A stretch of 35,544 nt of DNA from Mariniphaga sp. (GTDB lineage: Bacteria; Bacteroidota; Bacteroidia; Bacteroidales; Prolixibacteraceae): the NCBI GenBank assembly GCA_025355585.1, contig JANXZJ010000176.1, forward strand, positions 1-35,544, read 5' to 3'. Both the position numbers and the translations under genes were made by a program. Under the pieces are notes generated by a model. The model ran no database searches. It worked only from the letters and a program-made list of their open reading frames with translations, and was not told the DNA's origin. This document shows, in pieces, positions 1 to 8,960 of the stretch. Each line of letters begins with the position of its first letter. Within the stretch, counting starts at the first letter, position 1.

Positions 1-108
1 CGAGGTAATGCCCAATGGTGCCGGATATACAAAGACCAGCCTGGTTCGCCTGCATCCTATTTCGATGATGATATTGGCTGCGGAAGATTAATTGGTACTC
101 CTATTTAA
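1..108 (+). CDS. Possible C-terminal fragment of a truncated upstream gene
   Basis: Frame 1 is open from the window edge to a TAA at 106-108 and gives 35 residues ending GRLIGTPI. The pattern A-x-x-CR, then a Pro/Ser-rich stretch, then DDDIGCGR loosely resembles the C-terminal end of formylglycine-generating-enzyme-like (SUMF1/FGE-sulfatase) domains, where a CR and a terminal GFR motif occur. The fragment is too short to be sure, and a second frame is also open for 29 codons. What can be stated is that some plus-strand gene may end here, convergent with the alanine dehydrogenase gene and separated from it by a repeat-containing spacer. Confidence 0.3.
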   Translation, partial: RGNAQWCRIYKDQPGSPASYFDDDIGCGRLIGTPI

Positions 109-130
109 ATTATTATAAAATTTTTGTTGG

Positions 131-190
131 TCCTTGCCTTAATAAGGCAACAACGCCCGCAAATAATTCGTCCTTGCCTTATTAAGGCAG
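131..190. repeat. Two copies of a 20-bp palindromic repeat, 40 bp apart
   Basis: The sequence TCCTTGCCTTA-[A/T]-TAAGGCA occurs at 131-149 and again at 171-189. Each copy contains a perfect dyad (TGCCTTA, one base, TAAGGCA at 135-149 and 175-189). The two copies differ only at the central base. They lie between the ends of two convergent reading frames, so they could be a bidirectional terminator remnant or a REP-like intergenic element. The stem has no following T-tract, which argues against a classical terminator. Confidence 0.6.
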
Positions 191-249
191 GCTCGTATGA
201 AAATAAATTTGACCGATTAATCCTTGTGCTGTGGTCTATTCACAATTTA

Positions 250-1467
250 TTAAAACGCCGCCATCAGTAAATTAATATCCGTCACAGGAATATTAAGCAC
301 TTCGCCGATATCCTGGTTCGTTAAAACACCATTAAAAACATAAATTCCTTCGCAAAAACCGCGGTTGGTTTTTACATATTGGTTAACCCCACCCGACTGT
401 CCGATTTCGAGTAACATAGGTGTGAGGATATTACTTACGGCAATTGAGGTCGTGCGGGCTACGCGCGATGTCATATTCGGAACGCAATAATGAATCACGC
501 CATGCTCAATATAGGTCGGCTTTTTTAGATTGGTAATTCTTGAGGTTTCGATGCATCCTCCCTGGATGATATTAAGGTCGATAATGATTGAATTTTCTTT
601 CATCCCTTCAACCATATTTTCAGGGACAATCATTTTGGGCACTTCATTCATTGAGAGGGCACCGATCACAACTTCAGCAGTTTTCATTGCCTTGCGCAGC
701 GCTTTTGGATGAAAGACGGAGGTAAATACCCTTTGTCCAAGCCGCGACTGGAAATCCATTAATTTTGAAATGGAGTCATCGAAGACTTTTACTGTGGCGC
801 CCAGTGCGAGTGCCGTACGCGCGGCATGTTCAGCCGCTGTTCCGGAACCCAGAATCACAACTTCGGTCGGAGAAATTCCCGTTACAGAACCCAGAATCAC
901 CCCTTTGCCATTTCGGGAGGTACTCAGGTATTCGCTGGCAACAATCATTGCCGTGTTTCCCATGATTTCACTGAAAATCCTTTCAACAGGTAGAATGCCA
1001 TTTTCATCCTTCATATACTCAAATCCTACCGCCGTCACTTTTTTCCGCATGAGTCGTCGCACCGATTCCTGGGTTTGCATGGTCAGGTAAAGTGGCGAAA
1101 GAAGTAATTGGTTTCCCTTCATTAACTCGGTCTCCTCGTGTGTGAAAGGTGCCATTTTTAAGATGATGTCACATTGAAATATTTCGGCAGCCGATTTACA
1201 AATCACCGCCCCGGAATCTGAAAATGCTTTATCTGAATAATTGGCTTCTTTACCTGCACCCGATTCCACAAATACATCATGCCCGTTATTGACAAGTAAT
1301 TCAACGGACTGCGGAGTCAATGGAATACTGTACTCAATACTTGCAGAATTGTCGGGAATGCCGATGTTAAGTTTAATATTCCGAGGGCATCTCGTATACA
1401 GCTCTTCACGGGGAAGAAGCTGGTCATTGGCCAGCGTCGATAATTTACCACCTTTCCGTTGATTCAT
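250..1467 (-). CDS. ald: Alanine dehydrogenase / NAD(P) transhydrogenase-alpha family protein
   Basis: 405 residues. The protein has the two-domain fold of alanine dehydrogenase: an N-terminal AlaDh_PNT domain (about residues 25-165) and a Rossmann NAD-binding domain with the glycine motif ILGSGTAAEHAARTALALGA near residues 206-225. Classical enzymes convert L-alanine reversibly to pyruvate and ammonia with NAD. Lys in DIILKMAPF matches the substrate lysine. The usual ExRVALTP arginine is replaced (EYSIPLTP), and the YLHLA histidine is not present in the equivalent stretch (SPLYLTMQ). My recollection is that this is typical of the long Bacteroidota members annotated as alanine dehydrogenase, so activity is less certain than the family. 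It lies downstream of tsaE on the same strand with a 152-bp gap. The ATG start at 1467 has no strong competitor. Confidence 0.85.
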   Translation of the reverse strand: MNQRKGGKLSTLANDQLLPREELYTRCPRNIKLNIGIPDNSASIEYSIPLTPQSVELLVNNGHDVFVESGAGKEANYSDKAFSDSGAVICKSAAEIFQCDIILKMAPFTHEETELMKGNQLLLSPLYLTMQTQESVRRLMRKKVTAVGFEYMKDENGILPVERIFSEIMGNTAMIVASEYLSTSRNGKGVILGSVTGISPTEVVILGSGTAAEHAARTALALGATVKVFDDSISKLMDFQSRLGQRVFTSVFHPKALRKAMKTAEVVIGALSMNEVPKMIVPENMVEGMKENSIIIDLNIIQGGCIETSRITNLKKPTYIEHGVIHYCVPNMTSRVARTTSIAVSNILTPMLLEIGQSGGVNQYVKTNRGFCEGIYVFNGVLTNQDIGEVLNIPVTDINLLMAAF

Positions 1468-1619
1468 AACCTGAGTATTATAGATGAGCTTCTAATTTTT
1501 TAACCTGCAAATCGGATATATGGTTCAAGTATCCAAAGATACCAAAATCAGCTAAAACATCCGTCAATAATTGATATAACAAATAGATGTCGGTTAAAGT
1601 AAGGTTTAATCTGTTGCAA

Positions 1620-2036
1620 TCAAAGCGATTCAATGATCCTTCGGCCATTTTCAATCTCCCGGATCGTCACCTTCACCACAATTGAAGGTAAAAGTGTTTC
1701 AATCAATTCGGGCCATTCGATAAAACAATAATCGCCACTATAAAAGTAATCTTCATATCCAAAATCAAATGCTTCGCTTGGGTCTTTTATGCGGTAAAAA
1801 TCGAAATGAAAAATGGTTTGGTTACTTTCGGTTTTGTATTCATTTATAAGTGCAAAGGTTGGTGAGGTGACATAGTCCAATACCTTCATCTCTTCGCAAA
1901 GTGCTTTAATGAAAGTGGTTTTACCTGCACCCATTTCGCCGTAAAATGCGAATATCCGGTCAGCAGGATGTGCCTGTATAAATTTTGCTGCTATATTGTT
2001 GATCTCTGAAAGCGATTTTATTTCTGCTCTGAACAT
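1620..2036 (-). CDS. tsaE: tRNA threonylcarbamoyladenosine biosynthesis ATPase TsaE
   Basis: 138 residues, normal for the family. TsaE is the small P-loop ATPase that works with TsaB and TsaD to attach threonylcarbamoyl to A37 of ANN-decoding tRNAs. The Walker A motif GEMGAGKTTF lies at about residues 33-42, followed by the family motif TSPTFALINEY and by HFDFYRI, and the C-terminal FIEWPE is the usual Walker B-like region. It is a cytoplasmic, near-universal bacterial gene. It precedes alanine dehydrogenase on the minus strand, a frequent arrangement in Bacteroidota, and diverges from gcvH. Confidence 0.95.
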   Translation of the reverse strand: MFRAEIKSLSEINNIAAKFIQAHPADRIFAFYGEMGAGKTTFIKALCEEMKVLDYVTSPTFALINEYKTESNQTIFHFDFYRIKDPSEAFDFGYEDYFYSGDYCFIEWPELIETLLPSIVVKVTIREIENGRRIIESL

Positions 2037-2163
2037 CTTTCTAACTATTTTTCACCTCAATTTTAGTGAAAATCCTGCTTTAATAAAAGCGATCAGGCAA
2101 AATTTCCGTTTTGGCATCAATCATCCGAATGTTAATTTGATATCGATAGTGTCAAAAATCAGG

Positions 2164-2193
2164 TTTAAGGCATAGTTATTTATCGTATTTTTG
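2164..2193 (+). promoter_or_regulatory. Putative Bacteroidota-type promoter of gcvH
   Basis: TATTTTTG at 2186-2193 matches the Bacteroidota -7 consensus TAnnTTTG. A TTTA at 2164-2167, 22 bases upstream, is a passable -33 element. The ATG of gcvH follows 35 bases later. Confidence 0.5.
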
Positions 2194-2227
2194 GAAAATA
2201 AAATCAGAAACTTTTAAAGCTATATCA

Positions 2228-2608
2228 ATGAATATTCCATCGAATTTGAAATACACGAAAGATCATGAATGGATTCGTGTTGAGGGTGCCTTTGCTTTTA
2301 TTGGGGTCACAGATTTCGCCCAGGGAGAATTGGGCGACATTGTTTACCTGGAAATTGAAACTGTTGGAGAGACCCTTTCTAAAGAGGCGGTTTTTGGAAC
2401 CATCGAAGCTGTAAAAACGGTTTCTGACCTGTTCATGCCTGTGACGGGCGAAATCCTCGAAATGAACGAAGCACTTAACGATGCTGCTGAATTGGTTAAC
2501 ACCGATCCTTATGAAAAAGGGTGGTTGATTAAGATTAAAATGACAGATGCAGCTGAATTGGATGAGTTGCTATCAGCCGATCAATATAAAGAGATGATTG
2601 CAGAGTAA
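2228..2608 (+). CDS. gcvH: Glycine cleavage system H protein
   Basis: 126 residues, the usual length. GcvH is the lipoylated carrier that shuttles the aminomethyl group between the P, T and L proteins of glycine cleavage. The biotinyl/lipoyl-like fold is evident, with YTKDHEWI near the N-terminus, [10 protein letters not shown] in the middle, and the lipoylation site at Lys63 in the motif [10 protein letters not shown]. The C-terminal [14 protein letters not shown] is also conserved. No gcvP or gcvT lies nearby, as is common in this phylum. It has its own -7 box upstream and a probable hairpin terminator downstream. Confidence 0.96.
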   Translation: MNIPSNLKYTKDHEWIRVEGAFAFIGVTDFAQGELGDIVYLEIETVGETLSKEAVFGTIEAVKTVSDLFMPVTGEILEMNEALNDAAELVNTDPYEKGWLIKIKMTDAAELDELLSADQYKEMIAE

Positions 2609-2929
2609 AAGGCAATCACATTTTTTGATTCTTGCGCTATTTAAATTCTTAGATTTCCTTTGTTCGCGCTAAAACGGACAATGATATATATTCAGGAATC
2701 TCTCCTTTTGATAAGGCGGGGTTCCTGTTTTGTTGTTAAGGGATATTTTAGTTGAAACTAAAGTTTGAATTAAACGTAATTTAAAGCTAATGTTGACGAG
2801 TAATTACTGTAAAAAAATGCATCGGAGAAAGAATATTTTTACCTTTACTGGCAAATATTTGGCATATTCTCTTTTGACTGATATTCTCATTTGATTTATT
2901 GATTACATTTGATGACTAAATGATTTCTC
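2609..2929. other. Intergenic region between gcvH and the PorP-like gene
   Basis: These 321 bases hold no convincing gene. The first third contains the probable gcvH terminator (2693-2734). The rest is AT-rich, and TACATTTG at 2904-2911 matches the TAnnTTTG box just ahead of the next gene. Confidence 0.6.
2693..2734 (+). terminator. Probable rho-independent terminator after gcvH
   Basis: CAGGAA at 2693-2698 pairs with TTCCTG at 2722-2727, and inside them CCTT pairs with AAGG around the loop TTGAT. The imperfect stem is followed by TTTTGTTG. The stem has mismatches, so confidence is moderate. Confidence 0.5.
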
Positions 2930-3877
2930 TTGAAAAAAATCCGCAACATATTGTTTGTTAGAATCGCAGGTTTTACTCTTTATCTGTTGACAGGATTGTC
3001 GTTTTATGGCATTTCTCAACAAGATCCGGTGTATACCCAATACATGAATAATTTGTTGACCATTCAGCCAGCATATGCCGGAATTTCGGGTTCATTAAAT
3101 ATTACCGGAATTTCGCGCGCTCAGTGGGTAGGGTTCGAGGGCGCCCCAAACACAAATACACTGACGATCAATGGTCCTCTCCGAAGATTTAACGTAGGAC
3201 TTGGTTTGTCGATTGTAAATGATAAGTGGGGACCCATAAGGCAGAATGGAGTATATGTCGATTATGCATTTCGGGTGAAACTTAGACAAGATCAATTTCT
3301 CTCTTTTGGAATCAAAGGAGGTTTTAACATCTACCAGGCCTATCTCACCGATATTGTAGTCAATGATCCGAATGACCCGGTTTTTGCCTATGATGTTAAT
3401 TTTAAGTTTCTTCCGAACTTTGGTTTGGGTATCATGTGGCACAGTGACCGGTTTTTTCTCGGAGTCTCTTCACCTAAAATACTAAAAAACAGAATTCAAA
3501 GTCAGAGTACCGAAACTGTCTATCGCGAAGTCCTCCATTTCTATGCAATGGGCGGATACGTATTTTTTCTAAGTGACGTACTTAAATTTAAACCAACGGT
3601 ACTCTACCGATGGGCCGAACGAACACCTAGTTTTGTTGATTTTTCCGGAAATTTTTTGCTTTACGACCGGGTTTGGATTGGTGCCACCTATCGGTTGAAA
3701 AATTCGTATGGGCTTATATTCCAGTTTAATGTAAATACCCAGCTTAAATTTGGATACTCTTACGATCAGACAACTTTCCACCCTACTCAGGTTAATTCGG
3801 GCACGCATGAGTTCCTTATCAGTTACGACTTCGTTTATGGTCGCAGAGGGCGACAGATTGTGCCACGTTATTTTTAA
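2930..3877 (+). CDS. Type IX secretion outer-membrane protein, PorP/SprF family
   Basis: 315 residues, normal for PorP/SprF. These are outer-membrane beta-barrels of the type IX secretion and gliding apparatus. SprF is needed for SprB export in Flavobacterium johnsoniae, and many genomes carry several paralogues, each often serving one cargo. The family signature is clear right after the signal peptide: QQDPVYTQYMNN, IQPAYAGISGSLNITG and RAQWVGFEGAPNT, followed by alternating beta-strand sequence to a C-terminal aromatic ending (VPRYF). The start is TTG at 2930, giving MKKIRNILF and a normal Sec signal peptide to about residue 29. No cargo gene is directly adjacent, which is unusual for SprF paralogues, but the window's SprB-repeat protein lies 25 kb downstream. 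Confidence 0.9.
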   Translation: MKKIRNILFVRIAGFTLYLLTGLSFYGISQQDPVYTQYMNNLLTIQPAYAGISGSLNITGISRAQWVGFEGAPNTNTLTINGPLRRFNVGLGLSIVNDKWGPIRQNGVYVDYAFRVKLRQDQFLSFGIKGGFNIYQAYLTDIVVNDPNDPVFAYDVNFKFLPNFGLGIMWHSDRFFLGVSSPKILKNRIQSQSTETVYREVLHFYAMGGYVFFLSDVLKFKPTVLYRWAERTPSFVDFSGNFLLYDRVWIGATYRLKNSYGLIFQFNVNTQLKFGYSYDQTTFHPTQVNSGTHEFLISYDFVYGRRGRQIVPRYF

Positions 3878-3879
3878 GA

Positions 3880-6108
3880 TTAATCTTCAAGAAAGTACCT
3901 TAACTGATCAAGCATTATCGGGACATCGTCTGTATTAACACCTTGTTTGATCAGGTGTTGCAGGTCTTCCTCAAAAGCCTCCATAAAATCTTTTTCAGAA
4001 CTGTCAGAATCGTTTATGCTTTTTTTATAATAAGCAAGCGCTGCTTTTCTGTTTCCCAGACACCATTGGACATGCCCCATATTGAGGAGGTCGTATTTGT
4101 TCGGCTCGTCGGCAATCAATCGGTCATAATATTTTTCCGCCAGTTCAATTTTGCCGACAAGAAAAGAACACCAGCCAATGGGGCGCCATATTTTCTTATT
4201 TCCGGGAGAAAGATATTCAACTTTGTAATACGACCTTAAGGCATCTTCGTATAAGTTCAACGCCATTTGACATTGTCCAATTGAGACATGAAGACTCAAA
4301 CTTTCAGGTTCGAGAATTTCTGCCTGCTGATAATATTCAAGCGCTTTCGCCGGTTTTTTAAGGTTCCGGTAGCAAAGAGCGATCTTTTTGAGATTCCAGA
4401 TTTTATTTTGATCGAACAGATCAGCTTTAAGGTAAAATTTCAGTGCCTTTTCGTAATTACCCATTTTCTGATAACAGAAGGCCAATTTCTGCAGCATTTC
4501 TGCATCATCTTTGCTTCTGAGCAATAGTTCGAAAATGTCAGCAGCCTCCGAAAAGTAATTCTTTGCAAAATTGAATTCGGCGATACTTCGCTGAATTTTA
4601 AGATCTTCACTTAGTAATTTCGCAAAGGCGAACTTATTATGGAAATCAAACCTCCAGGCAAAAATATCTTCGAAGCCGTCGCGTTGCGGATGGATTTTGA
4701 AGAACCGATAAAGATCACGGACATATTGACTGATAATTGTTTCTGCCTTTTTACTATGTGCAAGAAACGATTCATCTTTGGCAATTTCATCAAATTGCTC
4801 TGACTCCGCTTTTAATGAATCGGCGACCATCTTTTTATAGTCGGGCGGTATATTTAATATGCTGAAGAAGAACGAGTATTTATCAGAATTGCAAAGCATT
4901 GGTGATTTCATGATCAGTTGGGTAAATGCAAGGTCTTCCCCGGATTCTTTGTTGATTGGATTTCTTTTAATTTCGGGATGATCGGGAGTAAACGGAAAGA
5001 ACCAATTTGCCAATTCGCTAAAAAACGGAAATTGCTTAAGCATTGAAAATGAGCTAAGAAATACGTCTGCCCCCTCCAATTGCATTTCTGTTAATTCTTC
5101 CATCTTACCCATCAGCCCCGGAGCGTCTTTTAGGATCTCCCTCCACTCAGGATTTTTATCATCGGAAAGACCTTCAGCCAGTAAACTCTCTATGCTTAGC
5201 TTATTACGAAGGTTTGGGCTAAGTTTAATCATCTCCGGAATAATCTCATCCTGAAGTTTGCGCTGTATTTCTTCGGTCTCTTTACTACGGATAAACTGAA
5301 GGATCGATTTTTCAAAATTCGATCGAAAACGTGCATCTTCAATCAAAATTGCCAAACGGCCCATTATGGCATGGAACAAAGGCATTCTTTGGTCGTAATA
5401 ATAAATTCCTATAAGGAGGCCAATTAGTGCTCTTTGACTCACCTCTTCTTCTTCATTGTCGTAGGCGTTAAAAAGGAGTATGATTTTATTCTCATCGAAA
5501 TATCGCATAAGACTAAGCGTTAGCCCTGTAACGACGAGTGATTTTTCATAGGTAGGAAAGCTGTCATTACTTAGAAATGATCGGATAAACTGAATTTCAT
5601 TTTCCGTCAATCCATCTGCAAACCATATGTGATAGAATACAGTATAAATTTTTTGCAGGTGAATCTCTGCATCCATTCTTGTTTCACTTCGGGATGCATC
5701 ATTGAGAAGACCCCTAAGTTCCTTATGTATCGAGAATTTGTCAAGGTCTCCTAAAAACTCGTCAAAATTTGTGATAAAGTGCTTGGCGAAGCCCCGTTTT
5801 TTTTGGTATTCAACAGATTGCGAATATTTCATTCTTAATCGCTCAAAAGTATTGTCAGCAAGTTCGAATGAGGAAATTAACAAATGATCATAGATTTTTT
5901 GCCTTTCAGGGTCGTTAATTCCTTCCACCGTATATTGGAGCATAAATTTGTAATTTTGCTCAAGACTGACAAATTCATCCTGGAACTCACCAAGTCCGCT
6001 CTCCGAAATTAATTGCTCCAGAAGGTCGAACGCGGGCTTTAGTTTCCGGGCCGACAGCAGGTTGCAAATCAGCTTGTACTTGTCTTTGATCTCTTTCTCT
6101 GTTACCAT
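3880..6108 (-). CDS. Large cytoplasmic TPR-repeat protein of unknown function
   Basis: About 742 residues from the ATG at 6108 (MVTEKEIKDKY). A TTG 51 bases upstream would add an unconvincing 17-residue extension. The first ~520 residues are helical and charged, with no domain I recognise. The last ~200 residues contain about five tetratricopeptide repeats with the W-x-L-x-x-G/A...Y...A pattern (for example YQKMGNYEKALKFYLKA, GQCQMALNLYEDALRSY and GHVQWCLGNRKAALAYY). TPR arrays mediate protein-protein contacts. There is no signal peptide or membrane segment, so the protein is probably cytoplasmic. It converges with the PorP-like gene, with two bases between the stops. Function unknown. Confidence 0.8.
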   Translation of the reverse strand: MVTEKEIKDKYKLICNLLSARKLKPAFDLLEQLISESGLGEFQDEFVSLEQNYKFMLQYTVEGINDPERQKIYDHLLISSFELADNTFERLRMKYSQSVEYQKKRGFAKHFITNFDEFLGDLDKFSIHKELRGLLNDASRSETRMDAEIHLQKIYTVFYHIWFADGLTENEIQFIRSFLSNDSFPTYEKSLVVTGLTLSLMRYFDENKIILLFNAYDNEEEEVSQRALIGLLIGIYYYDQRMPLFHAIMGRLAILIEDARFRSNFEKSILQFIRSKETEEIQRKLQDEIIPEMIKLSPNLRNKLSIESLLAEGLSDDKNPEWREILKDAPGLMGKMEELTEMQLEGADVFLSSFSMLKQFPFFSELANWFFPFTPDHPEIKRNPINKESGEDLAFTQLIMKSPMLCNSDKYSFFFSILNIPPDYKKMVADSLKAESEQFDEIAKDESFLAHSKKAETIISQYVRDLYRFFKIHPQRDGFEDIFAWRFDFHNKFAFAKLLSEDLKIQRSIAEFNFAKNYFSEAADIFELLLRSKDDAEMLQKLAFCYQKMGNYEKALKFYLKADLFDQNKIWNLKKIALCYRNLKKPAKALEYYQQAEILEPESLSLHVSIGQCQMALNLYEDALRSYYKVEYLSPGNKKIWRPIGWCSFLVGKIELAEKYYDRLIADEPNKYDLLNMGHVQWCLGNRKAALAYYKKSINDSDSSEKDFMEAFEEDLQHLIKQGVNTDDVPIMLDQLRYFLED

Positions 6109-6400
6109 GGTCTCGATATTACATCCACTCAAATTTAATAGAAAAACTGTCTCAAGCAAAAATCAAAGCGATAATCATCCTCGCTCACAGGTTGGCTTAT
6201 ACGCTGGTGCAGATGATAAGTTCCCTTTTCGAATCAGAATCCTTAAGATAAATTCAAAGGAGAATACCTGGATTTGTTTTTTGGCTTAAGACACAGGTAA
6301 ACAGCAACATATAAAGTGTTTGCTTAATTCATTCCGGTAAGGAGTATTTCTTTTAAGATGAATATTTATCTTTAGGAAATTAATTTTGGAATTTTAAACC

Positions 6401-8443
6401 ATGAACACAGTACTCAGGAGTAAAGAAATCAGCTGGTTATCATTCAATGAAAGACTTCTTCAGGAAGCGACAAAGCCAGAAGTACCATTGATTGAGAGAC
6501 TTAAATTTCTTGGAATTTATTCAAATAATCTTGATGAGTTTTTCCGGGTACGTGTTGCCATCCTTCGGCGTTTGGCAATGATTGGCCAGCTGGAACTCGC
6601 TGAAGGTGGAAATCCGCGTGATGTACTATCTCAAATCGAAGAAGTTGTGATTGAACACAGCAACCGGTTCGAAGATATTTATAACCAGATATTGAAAGAA
6701 TTGGCCAATGAGAACATTTTTATTATCAATGAGAAGCAACTGACACCCGAACAAGGTGAGTATGTGACGTTATATTTCAAACGGGAGGTAAGGCCACGTA
6801 TTATGCCAATTATCCTGAAAAAAGGCTCCAAAATGCCATTGTTGCGCGATGATGCGATCTATCTGGCTGTGGATATGATGAAGAATAAAAAATCGGAATA
6901 TGCTCTTATCGAAGTTCCAACTGATCTTTTGCCGAGGTTTGTGATAATACCTTCAAACGATAATAAAACGTATATTATTCTGCTTGAAGATGTTATTCGA
7001 TATGAATTGGATGATACCTTTTACATGTTCAGTTATCAAAAAATCAGTTCTTATATTTTTAAACTCACGCGTGATGCGGAACTTGATCTGGATGATGATG
7101 TTGCAGAGAGTTACGTAAAACTTGTTGCTAAAAGTATTGTGAAACGTGGTAACAGTGCACTTGTGCGGTTTGTTCACGAAAAAGAGATTCCCGAAAACTT
7201 CCTCACATTTCTTTTATATAAGCTTAATTTTAAGAAGGAGGATGTTGTTTTTGGAGGAAGTAGAATCCATAATTTTAAAGATTTCATGGATTTCCCGATG
7301 GTAGGAGCTGAGCATCTCTATTATAAGCCGGTTAGTCCCGTAAAGCATCGGAAAATTGTGCATGGCAAGACTTATTTAAACAGTATAAGCAAGAGCGATA
7401 TTTTGTTCCATTTTCCTTATCATTCATTCTTTCACTTTATTGATTTATTGCGTGAAGTCTCTATCGATCCGAAAGTGACAGAGATCAAAATGACCGGTTA
7501 TCGCCTGGCTCGTAACTCACATGTTATTAAAGCCTTAATAAATGCTGCGCGAAATGGGAAAAAAGTGACCATGGTATTGGAATTACGGGCCCGTTTCAAT
7601 GAGCAGGAGAATATTCAATACGGAAATATGTTGGACAATGAAAATGTTAAGGTAATTCTTGGTGTTCCAGGGCTGAAAGTACATTCAAAGTTGTGTTTAA
7701 TCACGCGTAAAGAGAAAAAGGAAACGAAGAAGTATGCGCTTGTTGGTACCGGAAATTTTAATGAAGTGACTGCCAAGGTTTTTTCAGACCAACTGTTGTG
7801 CACTGCCGATCCTAACATAACTCGCGAAGTAACCCGGGTATTTGATTTTTTTGATCGAAATTACAAGATTGGAAGATTTCAACATTTGCTGGTTTCGCCT
7901 TTTACAATGCGGAAAAAAATGGTGGCAATGATCAAACAGGAGATTTCGAATGCGAAGGCTGGAATTGAAGCCCGTATCTATTTGAAATGCAACAACCTGG
8001 TCGATACTGAAATTATAAACAGAATTGACGAGGCGGCCAAATGCGGGGTCGATGTAAGATTAAGTATCAGGGGAATGTTTTCTATGTATACTTCCTCAGC
8101 TGACGGGAAAGTCAATATTCCGGCAATAGGAATGATTGACAGATACCTGGAACATTCAAGGTTGTATTATTTCTACAATGGTGGCGATGACAAAATGTAT
8201 ATTTCATCTGCCGACTTTATGTACCGTAACCTTGACCGAAGGGTAGAAGTTGCTGTTCCAATTTATGACAAAGAAATTAAGAAGGAGTTGCTGGACTTTT
8301 TCGACCTGCAGTGGCAGGATAATACCGCGGCCAGAATCCTCGATAATGATTTAAATAACAGGATCAAAAATGAGGGGAAAGAACCTCATGTAAAATCTCA
8401 GTTAGGCTTTTATGATTACCTCCGCGAATCAAATGCTTTATAA
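6401..8443 (+). CDS. ppk1: Polyphosphate kinase 1
   Basis: 680 residues, standard length. PPK1 makes inorganic polyphosphate reversibly from ATP through a phosphohistidine intermediate. The N-terminal domain starts with KEISWLSFNERLLQEA and YSNNLDEFFRVRVA. The catalytic C-terminal part shows TGYRLARNSHVIKALINAA, the VLELRARFNEQENI motif, the phospho-accepting His428 in GLKVHSKLCLI, and GTGNFNE. A second conserved histidine is in YLEHSRLYYF (His585), and the closing RNLDRRVEVAVP motif is present. All expected catalytic motifs are intact. It overlaps the next gene slightly, suggesting cotranscription. A TATCTTTA sequence at 6367-6374 is a weak match to the -7 box. Confidence 0.97.
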   Translation: MNTVLRSKEISWLSFNERLLQEATKPEVPLIERLKFLGIYSNNLDEFFRVRVAILRRLAMIGQLELAEGGNPRDVLSQIEEVVIEHSNRFEDIYNQILKELANENIFIINEKQLTPEQGEYVTLYFKREVRPRIMPIILKKGSKMPLLRDDAIYLAVDMMKNKKSEYALIEVPTDLLPRFVIIPSNDNKTYIILLEDVIRYELDDTFYMFSYQKISSYIFKLTRDAELDLDDDVAESYVKLVAKSIVKRGNSALVRFVHEKEIPENFLTFLLYKLNFKKEDVVFGGSRIHNFKDFMDFPMVGAEHLYYKPVSPVKHRKIVHGKTYLNSISKSDILFHFPYHSFFHFIDLLREVSIDPKVTEIKMTGYRLARNSHVIKALINAARNGKKVTMVLELRARFNEQENIQYGNMLDNENVKVILGVPGLKVHSKLCLITRKEKKETKKYALVGTGNFNEVTAKVFSDQLLCTADPNITREVTRVFDFFDRNYKIGRFQHLLVSPFTMRKKMVAMIKQEISNAKAGIEARIYLKCNNLVDTEIINRIDEAAKCGVDVRLSIRGMFSMYTSSADGKVNIPAIGMIDRYLEHSRLYYFYNGGDDKMYISSADFMYRNLDRRVEVAVPIYDKEIKKELLDFFDLQWQDNTAARILDNDLNNRIKNEGKEPHVKSQLGFYDYLRESNAL

Positions 8444-8960
8444 TGCTGATAATATTAAAGAAAATATTCTTGATTTCGAAGTAGGCGGAATTGAGATTTG
8501 GAGAAAGACAGTCATCACCGATGAGCGTCTTTTTAATCAGCTTTTTCAGCTTATTTTTTCAGATGACAAGCGTCTTGCATGGCGCTCGTGCTGGATTATC
8601 GATACTGCCTCCGAGGAGTTTCCGGAATTGCTGGCGGATAAGATTCCGGAGATAATTGCCGGATTACTATTTACAAAAAATAGTTCCTTAAAAAGACATT
8701 TTACCCGGATACTTTGCCGTTACAAAATTCCAAATAAATACCTGGGCGAGGTTGTTAATAGAAGTTTCGAGTTGCTCTTACCTTCTGAACCTCCGGCTGT
8801 GCGCGTGTTTGCGATGCAACTTCTATTCAATATTACACAGGAATTACCTGATTTAAAAGGTGAACTGATTTGTGTAATCGAGAGTTTAATGGAAGAAGGA
8901 GGTTCAGCAGGTTTTCTAAACAGATCGGGCAAACTGCTACGGAAACTCCGCTCTCAATGA
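8433..8960 (+). CDS. Small helical-repeat (HEAT-like) protein downstream of ppk1
   Basis: About 175 residues from the ATG at 8433 (MLYNADNI), which overlaps the ppk1 end by 11 bases. A further in-frame ATG at 8412 would overlap by 32. The protein is almost entirely alpha-helical, with repeats of the HEAT/armadillo type: RLAWRSCWIIDTASEEFPELL, then SSLKRHFTRILCRYK, then PAVRVFAMQLLFNIT. No enzyme motif or signal peptide is present. Its position suggests cotranslation with polyphosphate kinase, but a functional link is only inference. Its 3' end overlaps the stop of the convergent membrane-protein gene by 7 bases. Confidence 0.7.
   Translation: MLYNADNIKENILDFEVGGIEIWRKTVITDERLFNQLFQLIFSDDKRLAWRSCWIIDTASEEFPELLADKIPEIIAGLLFTKNSSLKRHFTRILCRYKIPNKYLGEVVNRSFELLLPSEPPAVRVFAMQLLFNITQELPDLKGELICVIESLMEEGGSAGFLNRSGKLLRKLRSQ

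Noticed and set aside
1..91. Second open frame at the left edge
   Set aside because: It is open for 29 codons up to a TAA, but its composition is less protein-like than frame 1, and both are too short to settle.
6160..6400. Possible tRNA or structured RNA between the TPR gene and ppk1
   Set aside because: No cloverleaf or T-loop sequence could be found; it appears to be a plain divergent promoter region.
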